Assembly: GCA_003251535.1 (NCBI GenBank)
Contig: QKFD01000026.1
Span: 17,843 to 81,842, forward strand
Direction of reading: 5' to 3'
DNA: 64,000 nt
Origin: Chromatiales bacterium
GTDB taxonomy: Bacteria; Pseudomonadota; Gammaproteobacteria; Thiohalomonadales; Thiohalomonadaceae
Position numbers and translations under genes: made by a program. Of the stretch, positions 9,773 through 18,030 are shown one piece after another; the stretch's first letter is position 1; each line of letters begins with the position of its first letter. The notes beneath the pieces were generated by a model that was not told the origin of the DNA, ran no database searches, and saw only the letters and a list, made by a program, of their open reading frames with translations.

Positions 9773-11395
9773 GTGCAGAAGCTGGTCGAGATCGACAACC
9801 TCTCCGTAGCCTTTGGCCGGCCTGGTCGGCGTGTGCCGGTGGTACAAGAGGTGAGCCTCTCCATCGCCCCTGGCGAGCGTCTAGCGTTGGTGGGGGAGTC
9901 GGGATCAGGTAAGTCGGTCACGGCGCTCTCACTCTTGCGGCTGCATGAACCGCGGCTCACGGAGTATGGCGGTCGCATCCTGTTGGATGGCAAGGATCTG
10001 CTGGCGCTGCCGGAGAGTGGCTTACGCTCCATCCGGGGTCAGGATGTGGCGATGATCTTCCAAGAGCCGATGACCTCGCTCAATCCGGTCTATCCCGTGG
10101 GCGAGCAGCTCATCGAGCCCATCATGCTGCATCGCCGCGTTGATCGGCGGGCCGCCCGCCGGCTGGCGGCGGAGCTGTTGGCGCGGGTGGGGATCAGTGA
10201 GCCGGAGAAGCGATTGGACGCCTTTCCCCATATGCTCTCCGGCGGCCAGCGGCAGCGGGTGATGATCGCCATGGCGCTCTCATGTCACCCGCGGTTGCTC
10301 ATCGCCGATGAGCCGACCACCGCCCTAGATGTCACTATCCAGCGGCAGATCTTGGAGCTGTTGGTGGAACTCCAGCGCGAGTTCAACATGGCGGTGCTGC
10401 TCATCACCCACGATCTCAACCTGGTGCGTCACTTTGCTCACCGCATTGCCGTCATGCAGCAGGGGAGGGTGGTAGAGCAGGCCGGGGTGGCTGACCTGTT
10501 TGCCGCCCCGCAGCACCCCTACACCCGTGAGCTACTGGCCAGCCAACCGGAGCCACTGGTGGCGGCGGATGACTGGGCGGCCATAGCGGCCCAACCACCG
10601 GTGATGATGGGCAAACAGCTGCGCTGTATCTTCCCCATCAAGGCGGGGGTTCTACGACGCCAGGTAGGGGAGATCCGGGCGGTAGACGATGTTGACCTCA
10701 CCCTTCACCCCGGGGAGACAGTGGGGATCGTTGGTGAGTCGGGATCGGGTAAGTCTACCTTAGGGATGTGTCTATTGCGTCTCCAGGCGTGTGAGGGGGA
10801 GATCCGTCTGGGAGAGCAGCGGCTGGATGGCCTATCCGATCGTGCCTTGCGACCGCTGCGCCGCCACTTCCAGCTGGTTTTTCAAGATCCCTTCTCTTCA
10901 CTCTCTCCACGGATGAGTGTCGATCAGATCATCGGCGAGGGGTTGGCACTGCACTTCCCGCAGCTCTCTCGCAAGGAGCGGTTGGCCCGGATCATCGCCA
11001 TCATGGAGGAGGTGGGGCTACAGCGGGAGATGTTGGAGCGCTACCCCCACGAGTTCTCCGGGGGACAGCGACAGCGTATTGCCATCGCTCGGGCGGCGGT
11101 GTTGGAGCCCAAGGTACTGCTGCTGGATGAGCCGACGTCAGCGCTCGATGTCTCGGTGCAGAAGCAGGTACTAGGGCTGCTGCGTTCCCTCCAACAGCGC
11201 CATGGCATGAGTTACCTCTTTATCTCCCATGACCTCAAGGTGATCCGCTCCATTGCCCACCGGGTATTGGTACTCAAGGAGGGACGAGTGGTGGAGAGCG
11301 GGAGCACCGAACAGGTATTCAACCAGCCGAGCCACGACTACACCCGGCTGCTGCTAGAGGCCGCCTTACTGGGGGTGGAGGGGCCGGTTTCCTAA
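9773..11395 (+). CDS. yejF: Duplicated ABC ATPase of the Yej transporter
   Basis: 540 residues with two fused ATPase domains. Each has a Walker A (GESGSGKSVTALSL; GESGSGKSTLGMCL) and a signature (LSGGQRQRVMIA; FSGGQRQRIAIA). The Walker B motifs are LLIADEPTTALDV and VLLLDEPTSALDV. It powers peptide uptake through YejB/YejE. The start is GTG 9773 with AAGGAG upstream. It follows yejE by 59 bp and ends before a hairpin shared with convergent mltD. Confidence 0.93.
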   Translation: MQKLVEIDNLSVAFGRPGRRVPVVQEVSLSIAPGERLALVGESGSGKSVTALSLLRLHEPRLTEYGGRILLDGKDLLALPESGLRSIRGQDVAMIFQEPMTSLNPVYPVGEQLIEPIMLHRRVDRRAARRLAAELLARVGISEPEKRLDAFPHMLSGGQRQRVMIAMALSCHPRLLIADEPTTALDVTIQRQILELLVELQREFNMAVLLITHDLNLVRHFAHRIAVMQQGRVVEQAGVADLFAAPQHPYTRELLASQPEPLVAADDWAAIAAQPPVMMGKQLRCIFPIKAGVLRRQVGEIRAVDDVDLTLHPGETVGIVGESGSGKSTLGMCLLRLQACEGEIRLGEQRLDGLSDRALRPLRRHFQLVFQDPFSSLSPRMSVDQIIGEGLALHFPQLSRKERLARIIAIMEEVGLQREMLERYPHEFSGGQRQRIAIARAAVLEPKVLLLDEPTSALDVSVQKQVLGLLRSLQQRHGMSYLFISHDLKVIRSIAHRVLVLKEGRVVESGSTEQVFNQPSHDYTRLLLEAALLGVEGPVS

Positions 11396-11443
11396 CCGGG
11401 TAGGGTTAACGGCAGATACGGGGGGGTGGGATAGAAGATCAAA

Positions 11444-11473
11444 CCCCTCGGTGGCAGAGGCCTTACCGAGGGG
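11444..11473. terminator. Bidirectional hairpin between yejF and mltD
   Basis: A perfect 9-bp stem, CCCCTCGGT (11444-11452) with ACCGAGGGG (11465-11473), 12-nt loop, lies in the short gap between two convergent genes. It is preceded by AAA, which gives a short U run on the minus strand. It probably ends both transcripts. Confidence 0.6.
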
Positions 11474-11482
11474 CGCTGGGCC

Positions 11483-13153
11483 TCAGCCCTTGTGTTCACC
11501 GACGTAGACGGTGAGTTCATTACCGGGATAGAGGGTCTCGTCTAACCCCTTATTCCAGCGGCGCAGGTCATCCACGGAGATGTTAAAGCGCTGGGCGATG
11601 CGGATCAGGGAGTCGCCCTGCTGGATGACATAACCGATGCGGCGTGCGGGCACCTGTAACTCGGGGCCTGCGCTAGAGGCGATGGTCAGCTTCTGGCCGG
11701 GTTTGATGGTGCTCTTAGGGGAGAGGCTATTCCAGGCGGCCAGCTCCTTGACCGAGAGGTCGTGGCTACGGGCGATGCTCCAGAGGCTATCTCCCGCCTT
11801 CACGGTGTATGAGCTACGGCCCCCACTGCCTGCACGGCCCCCTTGCCCCCCCTCGTTTGCCGCCGCTGAGTGGGCCACTGCGCCGGCATCTAGCGGCACT
11901 ACAAGCGTTGTTCCGGCGCGCAGCTCACCGTTGTCCGCCAGGCCATTGGCGGCCTGTAGCTGCTCGGCGCTGACCCAATATTTGGTGGCGATGCCCGCCA
12001 GGGTCTCGCCACTCTTGACCTCGTGGTAGCGGGTGTGGACCCACTGCTCTTTGGGCAGCTCCGCCAAGCGGGCGGAGAAGCCCTCCACCTTGTCACTGGG
12101 CAGGAGCAGGGTGTGGCGACCCGAGGGATCGGTGGTATCGCGGCGGTAGCCGGGGTTGAAGCGGTGGATCTCCTCCTCATCCAGACCGGCAAGCTGGGCC
12201 GCCGTCTTCAGCGAGATGTGGCCGCCCACATCCACCGATGCCAGAAGGGGACAATCCTCCAGGGGCGAGAGGGCGAGGCCGTAGTGCTCTGGATCGGAGA
12301 CCACCTTGGCCAGCGCCAGGAGCCGTGGCACATACTGGCGGGTCTCCTTGCGCATATCCAGGCTCCAGAAATCGGTCGGCTTACCCTGGGCCCGATTCCG
12401 CTCTATGGCCCGCTCCAGGTTGCCCTCGCCCCAGTTGTAGGCCGCAATGGCATGGAGCCAGTCACCATCGAATTTGTTGTGCAGGTACTCCAGGTAGTCA
12501 AGGGCCGCCCGGGTCGATTCGGCGACATCACGGCGTCCGTCATACCAGGAGTTCTGCTCCAGGCCAAAGCGCCGGCCGGTGGAGGGGATGAACTGCCAGA
12601 GGCCAGCCGCCTTGCTGGGGGAGGTGGCGAGGGGTTCGTAGGAGCTTTCGATCACGGGCAACAGCGCCAGCTCGGTGGGCATCCCCCGCTCTTCGATGGC
12701 GTGTAGCACCGTGCGCATATAGAGCGCTGCCCGTTCACCTACCCGATCCAGGTAGCGCTGGTGCTCGCTGAACCACTGGATCTCATCCGCCACCTCGGGG
12801 TGGTCGTTGTCCGGTAGGCCCATCCCGGAGCGGACCCGCACCCATAGATCGGTGCTCTCAGGTACAGCGGCGAGGATATTCTGCTGGAGCCGCTCCCGCG
12901 CCTCCTGCTCAAGCCTAGAGAGGCGTGACCCCACCTCATCATCCGGCAGCTCCAGCGCGCTCCCGACCGGATTGGTGGTGCGGTGCTGCTGCTTTGCTAC
13001 CGTGGTGTGGGAGGGCGGCTTAACAACCTCTCCCCCCTCTTTCTCCTGTTGTGCTGTCTGGTCCAGCAGACAGCCCTGGAGGGAGAGGACCAGGGCGGAG
13101 AATCCTACCGCCCGCCCCAATACCTTGAATGAATGTAGGGTTAGGTATGCCAT
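11483..13153 (-). CDS. mltD: Membrane-bound lytic murein transglycosylase D with three LysM domains
   Basis: 556 residues from the ATG at 13153; an in-frame TTG 24 bp upstream is less likely. The N-terminus carries a lipobox (LSLQGC, lipidated Cys28), so this is a lipoprotein. A family-1 SLT domain follows with the catalytic glutamate in LLPVIESSYEPLA, then SKAAGLWQFIPSTG and AAYNWGEGNLERAI. Three LysM peptidoglycan-binding modules are at the C-terminus, starting HEVKSGETLAGIA, YTVKAGDSLWSIA and YVIQQGDSLIRIA. It cleaves glycan strands in wall turnover. gloB is directly upstream on the same strand, the E. coli mltD-gloB arrangement. Confidence 0.93.
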   Translation of the reverse strand: MAYLTLHSFKVLGRAVGFSALVLSLQGCLLDQTAQQEKEGGEVVKPPSHTTVAKQQHRTTNPVGSALELPDDEVGSRLSRLEQEARERLQQNILAAVPESTDLWVRVRSGMGLPDNDHPEVADEIQWFSEHQRYLDRVGERAALYMRTVLHAIEERGMPTELALLPVIESSYEPLATSPSKAAGLWQFIPSTGRRFGLEQNSWYDGRRDVAESTRAALDYLEYLHNKFDGDWLHAIAAYNWGEGNLERAIERNRAQGKPTDFWSLDMRKETRQYVPRLLALAKVVSDPEHYGLALSPLEDCPLLASVDVGGHISLKTAAQLAGLDEEEIHRFNPGYRRDTTDPSGRHTLLLPSDKVEGFSARLAELPKEQWVHTRYHEVKSGETLAGIATKYWVSAEQLQAANGLADNGELRAGTTLVVPLDAGAVAHSAAANEGGQGGRAGSGGRSSYTVKAGDSLWSIARSHDLSVKELAAWNSLSPKSTIKPGQKLTIASSAGPELQVPARRIGYVIQQGDSLIRIAQRFNISVDDLRRWNKGLDETLYPGNELTVYVGEHKG

Positions 13154-13212
13154 AGGCGGGCATAGTAGACATAGCAAACGGGCTGTTCAACATGCCGACC
13201 CCATAAAAGTTT

Positions 13213-13983
13213 TCAATCTAGGGCATCCTTCCAGGCCCGGACTGCCCTAAACACCTCCGCAGGGGTCGTGAGAGGGTGGCCCACCCACGCCTCGGCGGCT
13301 GCGATGAGGTGGGGGATGCGGCAGCGTAGAAAGGGGTTGGTGCGGCGCTCCAGATCGAGGGTGGCCGGTACGGTGGGCCGACCGAGTCGGCGTTGTTCCG
13401 CCACCTCTGCGGCACGGTGGCGGATCTCGCTGTTGGCTGGTTCGGCTACCTGGGCAAAGCGGAGATTGGCTTCCGTGTATTCATGGGCGCAATAGACCAG
13501 TGTTTCGGCCGGTAGCGCCAGGATGCGATCTAGGGAGTCGCTCATCTGCTGTGGGGTCCCTTCAAATAGCCGGCCACAGCCCGCGGTAAAGAGGGTGTCC
13601 CCGCAAAACAGGACCCCTTCGCCATGGAAGCAGATGTGGCCCCGGGTGTGGCCGGGGGTCTCTAGTACCTGGAACGTGCTGCCATCGCTGAAGGTGAGTC
13701 GCTGGCCGTCGTGCACGGGGTCTGTGACGCGCGGGATCGCCTCTCGACTGGGGCCAAACACCGGGACGGGGTAGTGGGAGAGGAGTTCACCGATCCCGGC
13801 GGTGTGGTCGCCATGGTGGTGGGTGATGAGGATCGCCTCCAGAGCGAGACCCTGGTGGCTGAGGTAGGCCAGTACGGGCTCGGCATCGCCCGGATCCACC
13901 ACCATCACACGCTGACTGCCGGGGCGCCCTGCAAGCCAGATATAATTGTCGTCTAACGCTTCGAGACCGCGAACTTCCAGCAT
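13213..13983 (-). CDS. gloB: Hydroxyacylglutathione hydrolase (glyoxalase II)
   Basis: 256 residues, normal for GloB. The metallo-beta-lactamase metal site THHHGDHTAG is present, with the second-metal ligands in TPGHTRGHICFH and FCGDTLFTAGCGRLFEGT. The C-terminal glutathione-binding helix region ends NPFLRC. It hydrolyses S-lactoylglutathione to lactate and glutathione in methylglyoxal detoxification. It is divergent from the yafS-like gene, in the conserved gloB-yafS-rnhA-dnaQ neighbourhood. Confidence 0.95.
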   Translation of the reverse strand: MLEVRGLEALDDNYIWLAGRPGSQRVMVVDPGDAEPVLAYLSHQGLALEAILITHHHGDHTAGIGELLSHYPVPVFGPSREAIPRVTDPVHDGQRLTFSDGSTFQVLETPGHTRGHICFHGEGVLFCGDTLFTAGCGRLFEGTPQQMSDSLDRILALPAETLVYCAHEYTEANLRFAQVAEPANSEIRHRAAEVAEQRRLGRPTVPATLDLERRTNPFLRCRIPHLIAAAEAWVGHPLTTPAEVFRAVRAWKDALD

Positions 13984-14092
13984 AGGTATCTCTTTGCACT
14001 ATCAGAATTTTTCTGGAAAACCCCCGGCACTGTCGGGTTCACGCCGGTCGCGCCGGGGGCGTTGTGGTGGGATCGGTGAGCTGGAGCGGAGG

Positions 14093-14815
14093 ATGCGCGA
14101 GTGGTACACCTCCAACCTGGGACGGCAGCTCATCGATACCGAGCGGACACTGTTGGGAAGCATATTACCCGACCTGTTTGGCTACCACCTGCTCCAGATC
14201 GGCCTATTGGCGGAGACCGATCTGCTGGCCAGCTCTCGCATCCACCATCGGGTGGTGGTAGATCCCGTGGTCGGGATGGAGGTGGAGCGGGGGGGCAGTC
14301 CACTCTTTGCCTCCACCACGGCCCTCCCTATCCTGAGTAATAGTGTTGACGTAGTGGTGCTGCACCATACCCTCGAATTCGAGCGCCATCCCCATCAGGT
14401 GTTGCGCGAGGCCGAGCGGGTGCTCATCCCAGAGGGAAATTTAGTGCTGCTCTGTTTCAATCCCGGTAGTTTGTGGGGGGTGGAACGGCTGGTGGCGGGG
14501 TGGCGCGAGAGCCCACCCTGGTGCGGTCACTTCTTCACCCTGACCCGTATTAAAGATTGGCTCAAACTACTCGGCTTCGATCTGGTAATGACCCGTGGAT
14601 ATTTTTTTCGTCCCCCTCTGCGGGGGACGCGGTTGATGGCCCGTCTCCAGTTTATGGAGCGGCTGGGGGAGCGCTGGTGGCCGCTGTTGGGTGCCGGCTT
14701 CGTGGTTGTGGCGCGCAAGCGGGTTCACTCCATGACCCCCATCCGTCCCCGTTGGCGCAGGAGCCGCATGATGGCCGGCGGTTTGGAGCCCACGGTACGT
14801 AGGGGGCACTCATGA
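14093..14815 (+). CDS. yafS: YafS-like SAM-dependent methyltransferase
   Basis: 240 residues from ATG 14093, which follows GGAG and starts [17 protein letters not shown]; the upstream part of the open frame is low-quality sequence. A class-I methyltransferase-like core is suggested by [20 protein letters not shown] and the post-core [20 protein letters not shown]. The glycine-rich SAM loop is degenerate (LLQIGLLAE). Position between gloB and rnhA matches E. coli yafS, whose substrate is unknown to me. Its stop overlaps the rnhA start. Confidence 0.8.
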   Translation: MREWYTSNLGRQLIDTERTLLGSILPDLFGYHLLQIGLLAETDLLASSRIHHRVVVDPVVGMEVERGGSPLFASTTALPILSNSVDVVVLHHTLEFERHPHQVLREAERVLIPEGNLVLLCFNPGSLWGVERLVAGWRESPPWCGHFFTLTRIKDWLKLLGFDLVMTRGYFFRPPLRGTRLMARLQFMERLGERWWPLLGAGFVVVARKRVHSMTPIRPRWRRSRMMAGGLEPTVRRGHS

Positions 14816-15255
14816 GCGCCGTGGAGATCTACACCGATGGCGCCTGCCGCGGTAATCCGGGGCCTGGCGGTTGGGGGGCTATCCTGCGCTATAAGGGGCA
14901 GGAGCGGGAGCTGTGGGGGGGCGAGCGTCACACCACCAATAATCGGATGGAGATGCTGGCCGCCATCAGCGCCCTAGAGGTGTTGACCCGTCGCTGCCAG
15001 GTGGTGTTGACCACCGATTCGCAATATCTGCGGCAGGGGATCACCGAGTGGATCCACAACTGGAAGCGCCGTCACTGGCGCACCTCTGGCAACCAACCCG
15101 TCAAGAATGCCGATCTCTGGCAGCGGCTCGACACCCTCAGCCAGCAGCATGAGATCGAGTGGCGTTGGGTCAAGGGCCATGCCGGCCACTCCGAAAATGA
15201 GCGGGCCGACCAGCTGGCCAACCGCGGCATCGATGAGTTGGGGGGAACCCCTTGA
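14812..15255 (+). CDS. rnhA: Ribonuclease HI
   Basis: 147 residues. It removes RNA from RNA-DNA hybrids. The acidic catalytic set is visible: Asp in [16 protein letters not shown], Glu in NRMEMLA, Asp in TTDSQYL and Asp in [10 protein letters not shown]. The substrate-binding basic helix [17 protein letters not shown] is also present. It overlaps yafS by 4 bp. The next gene is dnaQ on the same strand, whereas E. coli has rnhA and dnaQ divergent. Confidence 0.97.
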   Translation: MSAVEIYTDGACRGNPGPGGWGAILRYKGQERELWGGERHTTNNRMEMLAAISALEVLTRRCQVVLTTDSQYLRQGITEWIHNWKRRHWRTSGNQPVKNADLWQRLDTLSQQHEIEWRWVKGHAGHSENERADQLANRGIDELGGTP

Positions 15256-15350
15256 GAGGGGCTCGGTGTGCCGCTAAACCGTGGTGAGATGGTGGGGCCG
15301 GCCTTAGAATAGGCACCCCTCTATTGCCAAGCCCGCTACTGGGAGCCGCT

Positions 15351-16091
15351 ATGCGTCAGGTTGTCCTCGATACAGAAACCACTGGTCTTGAGTCCGCCGA
15401 GGGGCACCGCGTTATTGAGATCGGTTGTGTCGAGGTGGTGGGGCGGCGGCTGACCAAACGCCACTTTCACGTCTATCTCCAACCGGATCGGGAGATCGAC
15501 GCTGGGGCCATTGAGGTCCACGGCATCACCAATGAGTTCCTGGCGGATAAGCCGCGCTTTGCCGAGGTGGCGGCGGAGTTTATGGAGTTCATCCGGGGCG
15601 CGGAGTTGGTGATCCACAACGCCGCCTTTGATGTCGGCTTTCTCAACCATGAACTGCGTCGGCTTGGGGCGGAGTGGGGCACCATCGAGGCGCAATGCAC
15701 GGTGCTCGACACCCTGCGGCTGGCCCGCGACCTCCATCCAGGGCAGAAGAACAACCTAGACGCCCTCTGTAAACGGTACGGCATCGACAACGCCCGCCGG
15801 GTCTACCACGGCGCCTTGCTCGACGCCGAGATCCTGGCCGATGTCTACCTGGCCATGACCGGCGGCCAGACCTCCCTCTCTTTGGGGGGGGCGACAAGCG
15901 CCGCCCCTGGGGCGGCGCGGGTGGCCGAGACGATCCGCCGCTTAGCGGCGGATCGGCCGCCGCTTAAGGTGATTGCCGCTGACCCTGCGGAGTGGGAGCG
16001 CCACCAGGCACGGCTCAAGGCCATCGACAAGGCGAGCGGTGGCAAGTGCCTGTTTCTCCAAATGGATACCCCGGCCCTCCCCACCCAATAG
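15351..16091 (+). CDS. dnaQ: DNA polymerase III epsilon subunit (3'-5' proofreading exonuclease)
   Basis: 246 residues from ATG 15351, with GGGAG upstream; an earlier in-frame codon gives a spurious 9-residue extension. Exo motifs are VLDTETTGLE (ExoI), IHNAAFDVGFLNHEL (ExoII) and HGALLDAEILADVY (ExoIII, DEDDh type). The C-terminal part after an Ala/Gly-rich linker should contact the polymerase alpha subunit. It is preceded by rnhA and converges on cheV with a 20-bp gap. Confidence 0.95.
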   Translation: MRQVVLDTETTGLESAEGHRVIEIGCVEVVGRRLTKRHFHVYLQPDREIDAGAIEVHGITNEFLADKPRFAEVAAEFMEFIRGAELVIHNAAFDVGFLNHELRRLGAEWGTIEAQCTVLDTLRLARDLHPGQKNNLDALCKRYGIDNARRVYHGALLDAEILADVYLAMTGGQTSLSLGGATSAAPGAARVAETIRRLAADRPPLKVIAADPAEWERHQARLKAIDKASGGKCLFLQMDTPALPTQ

Positions 16092-16111
16092 CCGGTTGGG
16101 CCGCGTGCCCC

Positions 16112-17017
16112 CTATGGCTCCTGGGCCCCTTGGCCCAGCAGCCCCTTGATGACGGCATGGGCGAGGTCTTCAGGGACAAACTTGGTAAGAAAGTCATTGG
16201 CGCCGACCCGATGGGCCTTTTCGGTGTTGATGGCGCCATTGAGAGAGGTGTGCAGCAGTACGTAGATATCGGCTAGGGCCGGAATGGCGCGCAACTCACG
16301 GGTCAGGCTGTAGCCATCCATCTCCGGCATCTCGATGTCGGAGATCACCATATCAGGGAGCATCTTCTCCTCCCCAAGCCGCTTCAGCTCCTCCAACGCC
16401 TCCCGGCCGTCCCGCGCCATGAGGCAATCAATGCCCAGGGAGCTTAGGGTCTGGGCGGTCTTGGAGCGGGCCACCAGCGAGTCATCTACCACTAGCACCC
16501 GTTTGTCGTGGAGCGCCGGGTGGCCCTCCAGGGTGGTGGCGGTGTCGATCTCCACCACCTCCCCCAGGACTCGCTCCACATCCAGTACCTGCACCAACTC
16601 CTCGTCTACCCGAGTAACGCCGGTGATGTAGGAGGCGAGCCCGGTGCCGGAGGGGGGCGGAAGCACTTGGCTCCAGTCGCATACGACGATGCGGTCCACC
16701 TTGCCGACCAAGAAGCCCTGCTGGCTGCGGTTCAGCTCGGTCACAATCACCGAGTTCCCCTCCACCTGGGGCAGCGGGGGGCGGCCCACGGCTTGGGCGA
16801 GGTCGATAACGGTGAGCGGCCGCCCCCGCAGGTGGGTCACGCCGCGCACCGCAGGGTGGGCCTGGGGGACGATGGTGAGGTGGGGGCAGGGAATCACCTC
16901 CTTCACCTTCAATACATTGATGCCAAAACGCTGCCGCCCATGGAGGGAGAAGAGCAGTAGCTCTAGGCGGTCCTCCTTGGCGTGGATGTCGTGGGTACGG
17001 CGGTGGTGCGCGGTCAC
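16112..17017 (-). CDS. cheV: Chemotaxis coupling protein CheV (CheW domain plus receiver)
   Basis: 301 residues, standard CheV size. A CheW-like domain spans about residues 15-160 (FGINVLKVKEVIPCP, VTHLRGRPLTVIDLAQAVG). A receiver domain follows at about 172-295 with acidic residues in VLVVDDS, phosphoacceptor Asp in VISDIEMPEMDG, Ser/Thr in LLHTSL and Lys in FLTKFVPED. CheV couples receptors to CheA and may act as a phosphate sink. Start is GTG 17017 with GGGGGAG upstream. It lies 26 bp after cheW on the same strand, so the two form an operon separate from the main chemotaxis block. Confidence 0.93.
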   Translation of the reverse strand: MTAHHRRTHDIHAKEDRLELLLFSLHGRQRFGINVLKVKEVIPCPHLTIVPQAHPAVRGVTHLRGRPLTVIDLAQAVGRPPLPQVEGNSVIVTELNRSQQGFLVGKVDRIVVCDWSQVLPPPSGTGLASYITGVTRVDEELVQVLDVERVLGEVVEIDTATTLEGHPALHDKRVLVVDDSLVARSKTAQTLSSLGIDCLMARDGREALEELKRLGEEKMLPDMVISDIEMPEMDGYSLTRELRAIPALADIYVLLHTSLNGAINTEKAHRVGANDFLTKFVPEDLAHAVIKGLLGQGAQEP

Positions 17018-17043
17018 GGCGGGCTCCCCCGTTAGGCCGATGG

Positions 17044-17520
17044 CTACAGATTCGCCAGCTCTGCCATCTCCTCCTCTGAGAGGAGTCGGGCGGCATCCAC
17101 TAAGATGAGCAGGCCATCCTTGCGATTGGACAGCCCCGTAATGAAGCGGGCGGCGTCGCCGGCCCCGGTATCCGGGGGGCTCTCTATCTCGGAGGCGCGC
17201 AGCTCCACCACCTCCCGCACACTGTCCACCAGGAAGCCAACCACGTGGTCACCCGCCTCAAGGATGAGGATGCGGGAGGCGTCATCCACGTCACGCGGCG
17301 CTAGGCCGAAGCGGGCGCGGGTATCGATGATGGTGACGACGTTACCCCGTAGATTGATGATGCCGAGGACGTAGCTCGGGGCGCCTGGTACCGGGGAGAT
17401 CTCGCTGGAGCGCAGCACCTCCCGGACCTGCATCACATCAATGCCATAGGTCTCGTTCTCAAGACGGAAGGTCACCCAGCGGGCCGGTGCATCAGACCGG
17501 GCGTGCGTTCCCTGATTCAT
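17044..17520 (-). CDS. cheW: CheW chemotaxis coupling protein (copy outside the main cluster)
   Basis: 158 residues from ATG 17520, preceded by GGAGG at good spacing. It is a single CheW domain: WVTFRLENETYGIDVMQV, PVPGAPSYVLGIINLRG, VVTIIDTRARFGL. It links chemoreceptors to CheA at the cell pole. It has the same length as, and is clearly related to, the cheW at 44128-44604, so the genome has at least two. Paired here with cheV, it may serve a subset of receptors. Confidence 0.93.
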   Translation of the reverse strand: MNQGTHARSDAPARWVTFRLENETYGIDVMQVREVLRSSEISPVPGAPSYVLGIINLRGNVVTIIDTRARFGLAPRDVDDASRILILEAGDHVVGFLVDSVREVVELRASEIESPPDTGAGDAARFITGLSNRKDGLLILVDAARLLSEEEMAELANL

Positions 17521-17731
17521 CGCAGACCTCCACAAGATGGGGTGTAGTTATAGCGGTTGAACGGCAGTTGGCAGTGCGCTGGATGCCCGCTCATGCCGCG
17601 GGTCGTTTGGATGGCGGTAGAGTATCCCACCCCGCACACCCACACCACCCTGGAAACACCTAGTACTACTGGGCAGAGATACTAGTCTTTGACATCCGTT
17701 AACCCCCTGTTTGTGCTGGCTGCCGAGGCCC

Positions 17732-17757
17732 TTGGCTGTCGGCTTGGTGACAGCCAA
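17732..17757 (+). promoter_or_regulatory. Perfect inverted repeat upstream of nhaD
   Basis: TTGGCTGTC (17732-17740) pairs perfectly with GACAGCCAA (17749-17757) around an 8-nt loop. It could be an operator or the first stem of a structured leader. It is not followed by a T run. Confidence 0.4.
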
Positions 17758-17851
17758 CTAGCCTGTTTGGCAGCAGCGGCGTACCCGCCTCGCGGCCCGG
17801 AGGGTGTCTGTACAAGGATAGATGGGTGGGGATGGACCTTGTGGTCTCCCT

Positions 17852-17888
17852 GCCCGGTGGCCCCATCGGGCTGACATCAACATTTTTT
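17852..17888 (+). terminator. Terminator-like hairpin in the putative nhaD leader
   Basis: GCCCGGTG and the complementary CATCGGGC (17852-17871, with one G-T pair) form a tight hairpin followed after about 11 nt by TTTTTT (17883-17888). It lies about 140 bp before the nhaD ATG. If the nhaD promoter is upstream, this would act as an attenuator. The distance from stem to T run is longer than in a classic terminator. Confidence 0.35.
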
Positions 17889-18030
17889 ATAGTTGGTTGG
17901 GATAACCTTACGCGATTTTGACAGGAACGCTGCTACCGTAAGCGACCGCATTCCGAGCGCTCTAGTCTCGTCCCTGCGTAGCCCTATCAACCCCTGCCCG
18001 ATCTCTACTCGTCCCTGCGGATCCAAAACC

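Larger units (their letters stand above)
17521..18030 (+). other. Long gap between cheW and nhaD with several inverted repeats
   Basis: About 510 bp without a convincing gene. It must hold the cheW/cheV promoter on the left and the nhaD promoter and leader on the right. Inverted repeats read from left to right: CTAGTA at 17660-17665 with TACTAG at 17680-17685; a 9-bp perfect stem at 17732-17757; and a long GC-rich hairpin at 17852-17871 followed by T6. TTGACA occurs near 17689 and again near 17919 without a good -10 partner. A small open frame at 17689-17874 has no ribosome binding site or recognisable product. Confidence 0.5.

Noticed and set aside
17689..17874. 61-codon frame in the cheW-nhaD gap
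   Set aside because: No plausible ribosome binding site; composition is not protein-like, and the region is better explained by inverted repeats.
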